From positions 23,736-87,735 of the forward strand of contig JAIBAH010000007.1 in the NCBI GenBank assembly GCA_019695295.1: a DNA stretch of 64,000 bases. The letters run 5' to 3'. This DNA is from Bacteroidia bacterium (lineage in GTDB: Bacteria; Bacteroidota; Bacteroidia; J057). The notes beneath the pieces were generated by a model, which was not told the DNA's origin, made no database searches, and saw only the letters and a list, made by a program, of their open reading frames with translations. The translations under genes and the position numbers were made by a program. Positions 8,525 to 18,218 of this stretch are shown in pieces. The first letter of the stretch is position 1. The number at the start of each line of letters is the position of its first letter.

Positions 8525-9178
8525 TTATACCAACATTTTCTTTGCAAGATAAAAATCCACCTTTTCGCAGGTAGTATCAGCGATTCTGTCATCCATTTCC
8601 TGAAGCGTTTTGGGCGGAGGCACAATTACCTTATCTCCCCTTTTCCAGTTCAATGGAATCGCTACCTTATGCGCATCAGAGAATTGCAATGCATCAAGAA
8701 CTCTCAGGATTTCATCCATATTCCGGCCTACATTGAGCGGATAATACATGATTAACCGGATTTTCCTGGTTGGGTCAATAAAAAATACCGCTCTCACGGC
8801 AGCCGTTTCGCTTTCATTTGGCTGAAGCATTCCATAAAGTTTGGCCACTTTCATATCCAAATCCGCAATAATCGGAAAAGAAAGATATACTCCTGTTTTT
8901 TCCCTCACATTATTTACCCAGGCAAGGTGAGAATGAATACTGTCAATACTCAGTCCGATAAGTTCCGTATTCAAATCGTCGAACTCTCCCTTTCTCTGCG
9001 CAAACCCGCTTAACTCCGTAGTACAAACCGGTGTAAAATCCGCAGGATGTGAAAACATAACTACCCATTTGCCAGGAGCAAAATCCGAAAATTTGATTTT
9101 ACCGGTAGTCGTTACCGCCTCAAAATCAGGAGCCTGATCCCCAATTCTGGGCATTGAATAAAAATTGTTAGATTCCAT
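8525..9178 (-). CDS. Peroxiredoxin, Prx6/1-Cys type
   Basis: 217 residues. The peroxidatic cysteine is Cys52 in DFTPVCTTE, after FSHPADF. The length and the long C-terminal part (PLNWKRGDKVIVPPP) are typical of the Prx6 family, which reduces hydrogen peroxide and organic peroxides. A second cysteine (Cys204, in DTTCEKVDFYL) sits where archaeal-type members keep a resolving Cys, so a disulfide mechanism is possible. There is no signal peptide, so it is cytoplasmic. It lies in tandem upstream of a minus-strand terminator and 128 bp downstream of a sulfur-handling MBL/rhodanese gene, suggesting a redox/sulfur stress neighbourhood. Confidence 0.95.
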   Translation of the reverse strand: MESNNFYSMPRIGDQAPDFEAVTTTGKIKFSDFAPGKWVVMFSHPADFTPVCTTELSGFAQRKGEFDDLNTELIGLSIDSIHSHLAWVNNVREKTGVYLSFPIIADLDMKVAKLYGMLQPNESETAAVRAVFFIDPTRKIRLIMYYPLNVGRNMDEILRVLDALQFSDAHKVAIPLNWKRGDKVIVPPPKTLQEMDDRIADTTCEKVDFYLAKKMLV

Positions 9179-9306
9179 AAGAAGTTGAATTTATAATGTT
9201 AATACAATCTATTATCTTATTAAAGGGCTTTGTCATACCCTTTTCCGGAACTGCACATTCCCTCAGCGGAGCCGAAGAGAACGAAATCCCGGAAGTTTTT
9301 CAGTAC

Positions 9307-10728
9307 TTAAAGCATCGTCGTAGGACATACATAATCCGTAAGCGCAAACTTCCCGGACTCCTTCAGCGTTTTAAATCCGCCATCCACATCAATCAGATTG
9401 TCATATCCCCTGGCTTTCAGGATACTACAGAAAATCATAGACCGGTACCCCCCCGCACAGTGAACATAATATACCTTGTCCTTCCGGATTTTGGTCATAC
9501 TATCATTGATATAATCCAGGGGTGCATTGATTGCCCCTATAATATGCTCACTATTATATTCACTTGCTTTTCTCACATCCAGAATCAAAACCGAATCATC
9601 TTTTTCATGAATATCAATTAACTGCTCAGCCGATACGGACGGAATCATTTCTACCTCTTTCCCTGCGCTTTTCCATGCTTCAAACCCCCCTTCAAGGAAT
9701 CCAAGCGTATTATCATATCCTACACGTGCCATTCTTACGACAACCTCCTCTTCTCTGCCCTTTTCAGTAACCAGTAAAACCGGTTGATTGATATCCGGAA
9801 TCAGCGTTCCCACCCAGGGGGCAAAACTTCCGTTAATCCCGATATTAATCGCATTGGGAATAAAGCCCTGCGCGAAAACCTGAGGGTCTCTTGTGTCCAG
9901 AATCAATGCATTCAGCTCATTGGCAACAACTTCAAAATCATTCACAGACAAAGGCTTAGTCCCTTTTTTCAGCACAGTATCAATACTTTCATATCCCCTG
10001 ATATTCATCAGTACATTGGCCGGAAAATATCCCGGAGGAGGAGTAAGTCCCGTAAGAAGTTCCTGAATAAAACCCTCCTTAGTGAGCTCAGGACGGAGTG
10101 CATAGTTCAGTTTTTTCTGGTCACCGATTGTACTTACCGTTTCCTTGCTCATGTTTTTACCGCAGGCACTTCCCGCTCCGTGACCCGGATACACAACAAT
10201 ATCATCCGCCAAAGGCAAAATTTTATCCTGAAGAGAATCATACAGGTGAGCAGCAAGTTTTTCCTGAGTGAGTTCTGCAATTACTTTTTGTGCAAGATCG
10301 GGTCTGCCTACATCTCCTATAAAAAGCGTATCTCCCGTAAAAACAGCACTTTCCTTCCCATTTTCATCTATCAGCAAAAAACACGAACTTTCCATTGTAT
10401 GACCCGGAGTATGAAGCACCCTAATCTTAATCTTTCCCAGAGATAATTCCTCATTATCCTTTGCAACATAAGCATCAAAACCCGGTTTAGCCGTAGGCCC
10501 GTAAACAATTGTAGCCCCCGAAGCCTTTGCCAGATCAATATGCCCTGATACAAAATCAGCATGAAAATGGGTTTCCAGTACATATTTAATTTTTACCCCG
10601 TCCTTCTCTGCACGTTCAATATAGGGAGTAATTTCCCGAAGCGGGTCAATAATAGCAGCCTCTCCTTCTGAAACAATGTAATAAGCTCCCTGAGCCAGAC
10701 ATCCGGTATAAATTTGTTCTACTTTCAT
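9307..10728 (-). CDS. Metallo-beta-lactamase fold / double rhodanese protein (persulfide dioxygenase-like)
   Basis: 473 residues. The N-terminal MBL domain has THFHADFVSGH (His54, His56, Asp58), then HTPGHT, FTGDTLFIGDVGRPDLA and VYPGHGAGSACG, as in ETHE1/Blh-type persulfide dioxygenases; the usual HxHxDH has Phe in place of the last His. Two rhodanese domains follow. The first (about 275-365, LILDTRDPQVF) has no Cys in its active-site loop and is probably non-catalytic. The second (about 380-465) has HCAGGYRS, the catalytic cysteine loop. The protein likely oxidises glutathione- or thiol-persulfide and moves sulfane sulfur in the cytoplasm. It is followed on the same strand by the peroxiredoxin gene. 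Confidence 0.9.
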   Translation of the reverse strand: MKVEQIYTGCLAQGAYYIVSEGEAAIIDPLREITPYIERAEKDGVKIKYVLETHFHADFVSGHIDLAKASGATIVYGPTAKPGFDAYVAKDNEELSLGKIKIRVLHTPGHTMESSCFLLIDENGKESAVFTGDTLFIGDVGRPDLAQKVIAELTQEKLAAHLYDSLQDKILPLADDIVVYPGHGAGSACGKNMSKETVSTIGDQKKLNYALRPELTKEGFIQELLTGLTPPPGYFPANVLMNIRGYESIDTVLKKGTKPLSVNDFEVVANELNALILDTRDPQVFAQGFIPNAINIGINGSFAPWVGTLIPDINQPVLLVTEKGREEEVVVRMARVGYDNTLGFLEGGFEAWKSAGKEVEMIPSVSAEQLIDIHEKDDSVLILDVRKASEYNSEHIIGAINAPLDYINDSMTKIRKDKVYYVHCAGGYRSMIFCSILKARGYDNLIDVDGGFKTLKESGKFALTDYVCPTTML

Positions 10729-10918
10729 ATAGGTTAAAATATTAAGATGAAAACTGAATGCAAAGTTCCGGAGATTTTGAAAACTATTCTGTGATAAAGA
10801 TTACATACCTCAATTTTTTTTTTAAATTTTAGAGAAAACCGGCAAAAGCCTGTCCTTCTATTCAACCATAACCTTTCAAGTACCCGTATCATTCATCCTT
10901 TATACCTTCCCCGAAAGA

Positions 10919-12025
10919 TTACTTTTCGACCAGACCCTTAATCGCATCCTGAATCTCAAACAAAGCGTCATGATTATCCGGCTTACCCACAGGTACCCCA
11001 TTTTTAGGCAAAACCTGAAGCCCGCCAAAGGAACTTGTTTTATAATTAACGGGTAAAACGATAACCGGAATAAGCAAACATTCTTTACTCTGATGCTTCT
11101 GCAAAGCCACTTCCAGCGGGCTACCAAAAATAAAATCCGAACTCATAAAAAACGGAGAAACCAACAGCAGAATAATATCCGCATTTTCCATCAGTAACTG
11201 ATACTGATCATCCACAGCAGAATCAAAAGTGAGCGTATCCGCCGAATTCCATCCGATAAGCCCTTTTCTTTCCATGGGCTTCATTTGCATATAAAGACTG
11301 TCATGAAAGGCTTTGTCTTCCTGAGCATGAATTACAAAAATATTTTTCTTTTTAGCGGGAGGATTATAACCATTCAGAATTTCTCTCAGGCTCGCTTTCA
11401 GCACAGGCGCTTCAGAGGTTTCCGCAGGATATAAGGTATAAGTAGGAGAATTCAGATCCACCGGGTTTTCCGGATCATCAAAAATTACACCCCGGTTCAG
11501 GTCTTCCCAGGTAGCAGCGCCGGATTTAATCAACCCCAAAGCCCCCGTAAAAGCCTCTCCCAGCGATTTACCGCTAATCCATGCAGTATAAAAATGCCTC
11601 GCAAAGGATTCTGCTATCGAGTCATTCACCGGCTTATTGGTGGCAATGACTGCTTTTACCCCGTTTTTGAGAAAAGCATTTATCTGTCCCTGACTGGAAC
11701 ATCCGTTTAGAAAAACCACTCTCACACAATTCTGAGCACCGACAAATTGAGCAAGTCCATCCGCATAAGCGTTTTTATTCAGATTCTGTTCCGCATCCTC
11801 CCACAACTCAATCGCTTTGGCGTTTGCATGACCACTGTAATGAAGGATAGCAATATTCCTGGGATTATCAAGCATATTCTGAGAAATCCCCGACAAAGTA
11901 GCGGCCTGATTCAGCACCGCCTGTATATTTTTTGCCTTGAATAAATCATTCAGTGCCAAGATTTCCTTGTCAGCACCTTCTAAAGGACGGGATCTGGAGT
12001 TTGCACAAGCCAGGAGTATTTTCAT
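10919..12025 (-). CDS. CHAT (caspase-like protease) - TIR fusion protein, putative immune effector
   Basis: 368 residues with two domains. Residues 1-200 look like a CHAT caspase-like peptidase: MKILLACANSRSRPL start, ILHYSGHANAK with catalytic His66, and VVFLNGCSSQG with catalytic Cys109. Residues 226-330 look like a TIR domain: KNIFVIHAQEDKAF, an ADIILLLVSPFFMSSDF strand-loop, and Glu305 in GSPLEVAL at the position of the NADase catalytic glutamate. There is no signal peptide or membrane segment. TIR domains in bacterial immunity cleave or signal through NAD+, and CHAT proteases act as executioners; having both in one chain suggests an abortive-infection or stress-death factor. It is a single gene with its own promoter, and no sensor gene is adjacent. 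Domains are confident; function is inferred. Confidence 0.85.
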   Translation of the reverse strand: MKILLACANSRSRPLEGADKEILALNDLFKAKNIQAVLNQAATLSGISQNMLDNPRNIAILHYSGHANAKAIELWEDAEQNLNKNAYADGLAQFVGAQNCVRVVFLNGCSSQGQINAFLKNGVKAVIATNKPVNDSIAESFARHFYTAWISGKSLGEAFTGALGLIKSGAATWEDLNRGVIFDDPENPVDLNSPTYTLYPAETSEAPVLKASLREILNGYNPPAKKKNIFVIHAQEDKAFHDSLYMQMKPMERKGLIGWNSADTLTFDSAVDDQYQLLMENADIILLLVSPFFMSSDFIFGSPLEVALQKHQSKECLLIPVIVLPVNYKTSSFGGLQVLPKNGVPVGKPDNHDALFEIQDAIKGLVEK

Positions 12026-12073
12026 AAATTCACGTAATTTTCAGAATTTTTACAATAATCATCTATACGAAAA

Positions 12074-12106
12074 CAAAGGTAACAGTTTATTAAAAATAAT
12101 CACAAA
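12074..12106 (-). promoter_or_regulatory. Promoter of the CHAT-TIR gene
   Basis: On the minus strand TTTG (12106-12103), 21 nt, TACCTTTG (12081-12074) matches the Bacteroidota promoter. Predicted start near 12067, leader about 42 nt. It immediately follows the terminator of the upstream minus-strand gene. Confidence 0.65.
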
Positions 12107-12143
12107 AAAACGACTGCCATTTTTCATGACAGCCGTTTTTTTT
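12104..12143 (-). terminator. Terminator after the SprB-repeat gene
   Basis: Inverted repeat 12110-12120 with 12126-12136 (9 of 11 pairs), flanked by A runs on the left and T runs on the right, so it could work in both directions. It ends the minus-strand gene at 12171. Confidence 0.7.
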
Positions 12144-12170
12144 ATGTATGCAATTACACTGTAAAAGTGT

Positions 12171-15100
12171 TTATTCCACTACAATTTTTTGATGAGTAGC
12201 CCCTTTGGAAGTACGGATACTCAGGATATATACTCCTTTGGTTACTCCGCTTAATTCCATGGTCTGGTTTACACTCAAAGTATTATAATGAGTAGCATCC
12301 TGAATCAGTTTTCCGGTAAGGTCACGGATTTCAAGCGTTACGTTGTCTTTATTGTTCAACTCAACAGAAACCGTGAAGATACCATTATTTGGATTAGGAT
12401 AAGCCTTCATTTCAGAAATACCCAATACCGTAGGGTCAATACTAACGCCGTTTTGTACTGTAACGGAAGCCGTTTGAGTACAACCTTTGGAGTCTTTTAC
12501 TGTTACAGAATAAGTACCCGGAGCTAAACCAGTAGCTGTAGCAGTAAATTGCTGAGGTACAGTACTCCAGGTATAAGTATAACCCGGAGTTCCGCCACTT
12601 GGAGTAGCAGTTGCAGTACCATTTGTTCCGGATGAAGGAGTTGAAGTAGTATTAACTGCAATTGCAGACGGTACAACGATTGTAACCTGGCTAGTGGAGG
12701 TACAACCTTTAGAGTCAGTGATGAATACAGTATAAGTACCACCGGCAAGATTCATTACAGAACCACCTGTCATACCATTAGACCAGCTGTAAGTATAGGG
12801 AGCCGTTCCACCTGAACCGGAAGCAGTTGCCTGACCTGTCTGACCAGCACAGTTAGCATTGGTACCGGTAGCTGAGACGCTGAGTGCAGCAGGAGCTGTA
12901 ATAGTAACAGAAGCTGTGCTCACGCATTGGTTCGCATCGGTTACAAATACAGTATAGGTACCGGGAGCGAGGTTGCTCGCATTTTGACCGGTTTGTCCGT
13001 TTGACCAGGAGTAATTCAGTGCACCTGTTCCACCGCTTGCAGAAGCTGTGGCAGTACCAAGGTCAGCAGCACAATTAGGGTTAGTTCCCGTAGCAGTTAC
13101 AGTAGGTCCGCCGGAAGAACTGATATTTACAGTGTTTTGACCCACACATCCTACAGTAGCAGTAGCTGTTACGGTATAGGTTCCGGGACCAACGTTTGTT
13201 AAAGTAGCACCGGATTGTCCGTTAGACCAGGAATAAGTAACTGTCCCTGCATAGTTGGTTACTGTTGCAGTAGCACTACCATTCGTTTGACCGCAGTTTG
13301 CATTGGTAGGAGTGATATTCAGTACCAAAGGAGCAGCAGAAACGGTTACGTTGGCGGTAGTTGAACAGCCATTGGCGCCATTTACGGTTACACTATAGGC
13401 GCCTGCCGCAAGATTTGAAAGTGTTTGTCCTGTCTGATTATTATTCCAGGTATAGGTGAAAGGACCTGTTCCTGCCGTAACGTTTACAGTAGCACTACCG
13501 GTTGAAGCACCGCAGTTGGTAGTAGTAGCAGTAGCCGCAGCGGTAATTGGAGTAGTACAAGCATTACCAAAATTGGCACGAAGTACAAATGCGCGCTGAA
13601 AGTTAGCTCCGAATCCTCCGATATCTACCCAACCCACTGGAGGAGGCATTGTGCTCCACTGTACAAGTTGCTTACCGGGTACATAAATCCATGGAGTTGT
13701 TGCGATACCGCAGGTACTATCTCCCAGTTCATTTACACAAAGGAAGAACTCCCCTGCTGGAAGGTTTAAGTTTCCGGACGTAAGAGGAAGCGTAAGTACA
13801 ACCCCACTATCCTGATCTACTTGCGTAAAAGTATAAGTTGCCGTACTGCCCAATGAAGCATTAGGGAGTCCACCAGACATATTATAAACACTCATGGAAA
13901 CCTGCTGCCCTGCCCAAGGAGCAGAGAAGAAAGCAGTGATAGTGGTAAGCTGAGCCGCATTGGTAAGCGGGAACACCTGACCTAAACGCTTGTTTGTATT
14001 TGCTGCTGCTCCGATACCTACTGAACCTACAGCCGCACCGAAAGAAGCATAGTCTCTTGCCATTACGGTATCCGTTACAAGGAATAATGCGCCGGTTGTA
14101 TCATTAGCCGAATTACTATCTCCTGTTGCATCTGTAATCAACTGAGCGGTATAGAGATCCTGAGTGCTTGCGGTAAATGGCCCAAATGAAGAAACACTCG
14201 ACTGTCCAGCGGTGAGCGTTACTGCTGTGCCATTATAAGTATTTAATACAGTATTTGCTCCGTCCAATACTCTGACTGAACGGGTAGCACCCGTTGCGGT
14301 TGCTGTACCTACATTTTTTACTTTTCCGCTGAAGTTTACTGGGCCATTCTGAGAAATAGGCCAGATTGTAAGACCATTGGTAGGGTCAATACTATCAGCT
14401 CTCATATCTACTACAGGGGCATTGCTGAAATTCAGTTCATAGGATACAAAAATCACATTCTGGTCACAGGCAATCAGCGAACGCTGAGCATAACCGGGCA
14501 ACTGTGCAATGGTAATCCCTCCGGATGATCCGCCTGCATTTGCATAGTCTGCATCCACATCGTGCTGAATATTGGTCAGTGTACCGGAAGGAAGTTGAAC
14601 CTGTACAATAACGGCAAGAGAAGCTCCTCCCTGAGGGTCTCCCTGATTATTAACCCAAATGTAAGGGCCGCCCGGACTTGTTCCATCATATACCGCTCCG
14701 TACATCCCGGCAAGCGTGTGAGTAGCAGCAGGAATAGTTGCAGCAGCATTAATCGTTGCCGCACCAGATGCAGGGTTATTAATCTTAGTGATACTTGTGC
14801 TGAAATTTCCTACCCAAAACCCTCCGCCTCCACTAGGGTCATAAGTTATCCAGCGAACGGTGGTTTGGCCTCCTGTAAGGGCAGGAACTGTGAATGAACC
14901 CGTTACAAGCTGAGTTGCAATACTTACCTTTGTAATTGTATTAGTATTGTTTGCCATATAAACAGTAGTTCCATCGGTAGTCATAGCGCGCACACTACCA
15001 ATTCCGGGAATCGTGAAGGCACCAAGGTAGGTTCCTGTTACATCATAGGTAAATACAGAATCAACTGCAAGTTGCCATTTGGTAACCCAAAACTCTGTTC

Positions 15101-15419
15101 CAGTCCATACAATTCCTACTCCGTTAGCCAAAGGCCCGAAGTCAAACTGAATATCCCACATTGCATTAGGATTCATTCCGCCACCGTTTCCGGTATTAAA
15201 ATTGGATACCTTCTGGGTTCCGGTGCTTTTTGCCTGAATTCCGGGAGCCAGGTCCATATCAGATTGATTCAGGCTATGGGATTTTTTTAAAATCCTGCTG
15301 TCCGGCTGAATCAACGTCGCATTTCTTTGCGAATTTTGTGCCCACGCAAACTGTGTCAGACCAAGTCCCAACACAAGAAACGTAAGTAGGAAAATTCTAA
15401 ACGTTTTGGTTTTTGTCAT
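12171..15419 (-). CDS. Large secreted SprB-repeat protein with T9SS type A sorting domain
   Basis: 1082 residues. Residues 1-27 form a signal peptide ending FAWAQ. The N-terminal half contains repeated beta-propeller-like strands (WTGTEFWVTKWQ, GGGFWVGNFS) and a CARDB-like segment near 350-450. From about 625 to 985 there are five SprB-like repeats, each with YxWSNGxTG, a LAPGTYTV strand and a D-x-x-GC end. The C-terminal 85 residues (AYPNPNNGIFTV ... KGVYILSI) are a T9SS sorting domain, so the mature protein is exported and fixed at or released from the cell surface. SprB-type proteins serve as gliding or attachment adhesins. A paralogue with the same last repeat lies at 54600-56216. Confidence 0.9.
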   Translation of the reverse strand: MTKTKTFRIFLLTFLVLGLGLTQFAWAQNSQRNATLIQPDSRILKKSHSLNQSDMDLAPGIQAKSTGTQKVSNFNTGNGGGMNPNAMWDIQFDFGPLANGVGIVWTGTEFWVTKWQLAVDSVFTYDVTGTYLGAFTIPGIGSVRAMTTDGTTVYMANNTNTITKVSIATQLVTGSFTVPALTGGQTTVRWITYDPSGGGGFWVGNFSTSITKINNPASGAATINAAATIPAATHTLAGMYGAVYDGTSPGGPYIWVNNQGDPQGGASLAVIVQVQLPSGTLTNIQHDVDADYANAGGSSGGITIAQLPGYAQRSLIACDQNVIFVSYELNFSNAPVVDMRADSIDPTNGLTIWPISQNGPVNFSGKVKNVGTATATGATRSVRVLDGANTVLNTYNGTAVTLTAGQSSVSSFGPFTASTQDLYTAQLITDATGDSNSANDTTGALFLVTDTVMARDYASFGAAVGSVGIGAAANTNKRLGQVFPLTNAAQLTTITAFFSAPWAGQQVSMSVYNMSGGLPNASLGSTATYTFTQVDQDSGVVLTLPLTSGNLNLPAGEFFLCVNELGDSTCGIATTPWIYVPGKQLVQWSTMPPPVGWVDIGGFGANFQRAFVLRANFGNACTTPITAAATATTTNCGASTGSATVNVTAGTGPFTYTWNNNQTGQTLSNLAAGAYSVTVNGANGCSTTANVTVSAAPLVLNITPTNANCGQTNGSATATVTNYAGTVTYSWSNGQSGATLTNVGPGTYTVTATATVGCVGQNTVNISSSGGPTVTATGTNPNCAADLGTATASASGGTGALNYSWSNGQTGQNASNLAPGTYTVFVTDANQCVSTASVTITAPAALSVSATGTNANCAGQTGQATASGSGGTAPYTYSWSNGMTGGSVMNLAGGTYTVFITDSKGCTSTSQVTIVVPSAIAVNTTSTPSSGTNGTATATPSGGTPGYTYTWSTVPQQFTATATGLAPGTYSVTVKDSKGCTQTASVTVQNGVSIDPTVLGISEMKAYPNPNNGIFTVSVELNNKDNVTLEIRDLTGKLIQDATHYNTLSVNQTMELSGVTKGVYILSIRTSKGATHQKIVVE

Positions 15420-15600
15420 ATTAAACTGAATAATTAATAAATGATAAAATATAAAATAATGTGTATAAAAAATTCAGGCGCAAATTACAAATTTTCTTCC
15501 AATACTGTATTTTTTACCCTGAATTATTTAACGATATCTTTTTATATTCCGTTGTTTTTGCCTCAAAATTTTTATCCCGGATACTCTTCTGTAATTTTCT

Positions 15601-15632
15601 TTTGCATTTGGAATAAAAATACCCTATTTTTG
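15601..15632 (+). promoter_or_regulatory. ligA promoter
   Basis: TTTG at 15601-15604, 20 nt, TATTTTTG at 15625-15632. The start site near 15639 leaves a leader of only about 13 nt before the ATG. Confidence 0.7.
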
Positions 15633-15651
15633 CAGGCTAATTGATAGTATA

Positions 15652-17673
15652 ATGGACTTATTTACGAATCCTCAGGAAAAAATCAGAGAACTTACCGATA
15701 ATATTAACAGGCACAATTATAATTACTATGTTCTGGCTAATCCCACTATTTCAGATTATGAATTTGATATGCTTTTAAAGGAACTTGAAGCCTTGGAAAG
15801 TCAGTATCCCCAATTTCGTTTGCCTGATTCGCCTACTTTAAGGGTAGGTGGTCAGATTACTAAGGAGTTCCCTGCCTTTGTTCATATCAGACCCATGCTT
15901 AGTCTGGGAAATTCCTATTCTGAAGAAGATTTGAAGGATTTCGATACTCAATGTACCAAATTAGCTGAGGGAAGAACTTTTTCCTATCATCTGGAACATA
16001 AATTTGATGGGGTTTCGATGAGTCTGCATTATGAAAAAGGACTACTTATCCGCGCCGTAACCCGAGGGGATGGTGTACAGGGGGATGAAGTTACTGCTAA
16101 TGTAAAAACAATAAGAACAGTTCCTCTCAGACTCAAAGGAAAATCTATCCCTGATTTCGTGGAGGTAAGGGGAGAAGTTATGATGCTCAGAACAGAGTTT
16201 GATAAATGGAATGAAGAAAGAGCACTCAACGGAGAAGACCGCCTCATGAATCCCCGGAATGCTACAGCAGGCTCACTGAAACTTCAGAATTCCGAAGAAG
16301 TAGCCAAAAGACCGCTCACTTTTTTTGCCTATCAGATTGCTACAGACGAAGTAAATGCACTCACAGATTTTGAAAATGTAGAAAAATTTAAGGAGTGGGG
16401 CTTCAAAACCAGTGGAAATCAGGCCCTTTGTAAAAATATGGAGGACGTGCTCGGTTATATTCATCAGTGGGAACAAAAAAGATATGCGCTGGAGTATGAT
16501 ATTGACGGCATTGTAATAAAGGTGAATGAAATCGCAATGCGTGATTTTATGGGCTATACTGCGAAAGCTCCCCGTTGGGCGATTGCTTTTAAGTACCCTG
16601 CCGAAAAAGCCACTACCGAAATTGATTATATCAACTTTCAGGTAGGCCGAACCGGAAAAGTTACGCCTGTAGCAAACCTGAAACCGGTTTTACTGGCAGG
16701 AACGGTTGTAAAAAGAGCCTCTATCCATAATGCAGACGAAATTGAAAGACTTGGTTTACATACAGGGGATACAGTATATATTGAAAAAGGAGGAGAAATT
16801 ATCCCTAAAATCACCGGAGTAGTACTCGAAAAAAGGCTGCCGGATTCTCAGCCGGTTGCATTCATTACGAACTGTCCCGATTGTGGTGCAACGCTCGTTC
16901 GCCCGGAAAAGGAAGTGAATTTCTTTTGCCCGAATGAACAGGCTTGTCCCCCTCAGATTAAAGGAAAAATCGAGCACTTTTCGCATCGTAAAGCCATGAA
17001 TATAGACGGACTGGGTACTGAGATTATTAGTCAGCTGGTGGACAAAAACCTGATCAGGAACTACGGTGATTTATATTCTCTTCAGTATGAGTCTTTGGTA
17101 AAACTGGAAAAATTCGGAGATCTCTCGGCCAGAAATTTACTCAAAGCACTGGAAAACAGTAAACAAATTCCCTTCGACAGAGTCCTTTTTGCATTGGGAA
17201 TCCGTCATGTAGGAGCCGTAGCCGCCAAAAAACTCGCCAGACACTTTGGAAGCCTGGAAGCGATTCGCGAAGCCACTGCAGAAACCCTCACCAACGTAAA
17301 AGATGTAGGGGAAACGATGGCGAATACAATCGTAGCTTTCTTTCTGGAAGAAGAAAATGTATTAATTCTTGAAAATCTAAAGAAAGCAGGGTTGTGCTTC
17401 CGTCAGGATATAGAAGAAGACACAGCGAATACAATGACAGATGATTCTCTCGCAGGCAAAAGTTTTGTAATCTCAGGCGTATTTGCCCATGCATCCCGGG
17501 AAGCTATCAAAGAAAAAATAGAATCCAGGGGAGGCGAGGTCAAAAGCGGAATAACCAAAAAAGTAACCTATCTGCTTGCCGGTAATGACGCAGGGCCTTC
17601 CAAAGTAGAAAAAGCGAAAGAGTTGGGTGTAACAATTATATCAGAGGAGGAATTATTAAAAATGCTTCAGTAA
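15652..17673 (+). CDS. ligA: NAD+-dependent DNA ligase LigA
   Basis: 673 residues, standard length. The N-terminal Ia domain has YNYYVLANPTISDYEFD (NAD binding). The adenylation lysine is Lys117 in HKFDG (KxDG). GYTAKAPRWAIAFKYP and VGRTGKVTPVA follow, then an OB fold, a four-cysteine zinc finger (CPDC ... CPNEQAC, about 408-430), helix-hairpin-helix repeats (LFALGIRHVG) and a C-terminal BRCT domain from about residue 600. It seals nicks during replication and repair. The gene overlaps the next gene by 1 bp (TAATG), so the two form an operon. Confidence 0.98.
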   Translation: MDLFTNPQEKIRELTDNINRHNYNYYVLANPTISDYEFDMLLKELEALESQYPQFRLPDSPTLRVGGQITKEFPAFVHIRPMLSLGNSYSEEDLKDFDTQCTKLAEGRTFSYHLEHKFDGVSMSLHYEKGLLIRAVTRGDGVQGDEVTANVKTIRTVPLRLKGKSIPDFVEVRGEVMMLRTEFDKWNEERALNGEDRLMNPRNATAGSLKLQNSEEVAKRPLTFFAYQIATDEVNALTDFENVEKFKEWGFKTSGNQALCKNMEDVLGYIHQWEQKRYALEYDIDGIVIKVNEIAMRDFMGYTAKAPRWAIAFKYPAEKATTEIDYINFQVGRTGKVTPVANLKPVLLAGTVVKRASIHNADEIERLGLHTGDTVYIEKGGEIIPKITGVVLEKRLPDSQPVAFITNCPDCGATLVRPEKEVNFFCPNEQACPPQIKGKIEHFSHRKAMNIDGLGTEIISQLVDKNLIRNYGDLYSLQYESLVKLEKFGDLSARNLLKALENSKQIPFDRVLFALGIRHVGAVAAKKLARHFGSLEAIREATAETLTNVKDVGETMANTIVAFFLEEENVLILENLKKAGLCFRQDIEEDTANTMTDDSLAGKSFVISGVFAHASREAIKEKIESRGGEVKSGITKKVTYLLAGNDAGPSKVEKAKELGVTIISEEELLKMLQ

Positions 17674-18218
17674 TGTTTGAAAAAATTAAAACCTATTTCA
17701 TAAACCGAAAAATAAAGGCTCTTACAATTCAGGGAAAAAAAATACCCCATGACTTTATCAGTTTATCCAATGCCAAATCCATTGGTTTACTGATTAATGT
17801 CAATCAGTGTAATACAGAAGACCTGAAAGATGTCCATCATTATATTGACGCTTTTAAGGCAAAAGGAGTTACTGTAGTGTTATTTGAGTTGAATTTTATC
17901 AAAAAGTCTATCCCCGGATTTAAAACTTCGGCTCATTCTGTTTTTATCAATCCGGAAAAAATCAATTGGCTGGACTTCCCGAATGCGACGGCTCAGTCCC
18001 AGATTGCACAACATAAAGTAGATATCCTGATTAATTTTGATACCTCCGATAAAATGACATCTCATTATATCTGTGCACTGGCCAATGCCAAAACCCGTAC
18101 AGGTATTCATCGGGAAGGATTGGAGTCTTTTTATGAACTCATGGTTAGTTTTAAGGAAAACCGGTTCAAAAAAATGGTGCCTCATTTTGAGCATTACCTG
18201 AAAATGCTCGAGAAATAA
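17673..18218 (+). CDS. Conserved Bacteroidota protein, DUF6913-like
   Basis: 181 residues, soluble, no signal peptide. It resembles the small family found next to ligA or cell-wall genes in Bacteroidota (DUF6913-like): a basic N-terminal helix (FEKIKTYFINRKIKAL), a Rossmann-like strand SIGLLINVNQ, VTVVLFELNF, a strand VDILINFD and a final helical tail. No catalytic motif can be named. Translation is coupled to ligA by a TAATG overlap. It ends right at the 3' end of the oppositely transcribed RNase P RNA. Function unknown; the family name is from memory of the pattern and is moderately sure. Confidence 0.65.
   Translation: MFEKIKTYFINRKIKALTIQGKKIPHDFISLSNAKSIGLLINVNQCNTEDLKDVHHYIDAFKAKGVTVVLFELNFIKKSIPGFKTSAHSVFINPEKINWLDFPNATAQSQIAQHKVDILINFDTSDKMTSHYICALANAKTRTGIHREGLESFYELMVSFKENRFKKMVPHFEHYLKMLEK

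Noticed and set aside
9784..10446. 220-residue ORF on the + strand
   Set aside because: Antisense shadow of the MBL/rhodanese gene, no recognisable fold.
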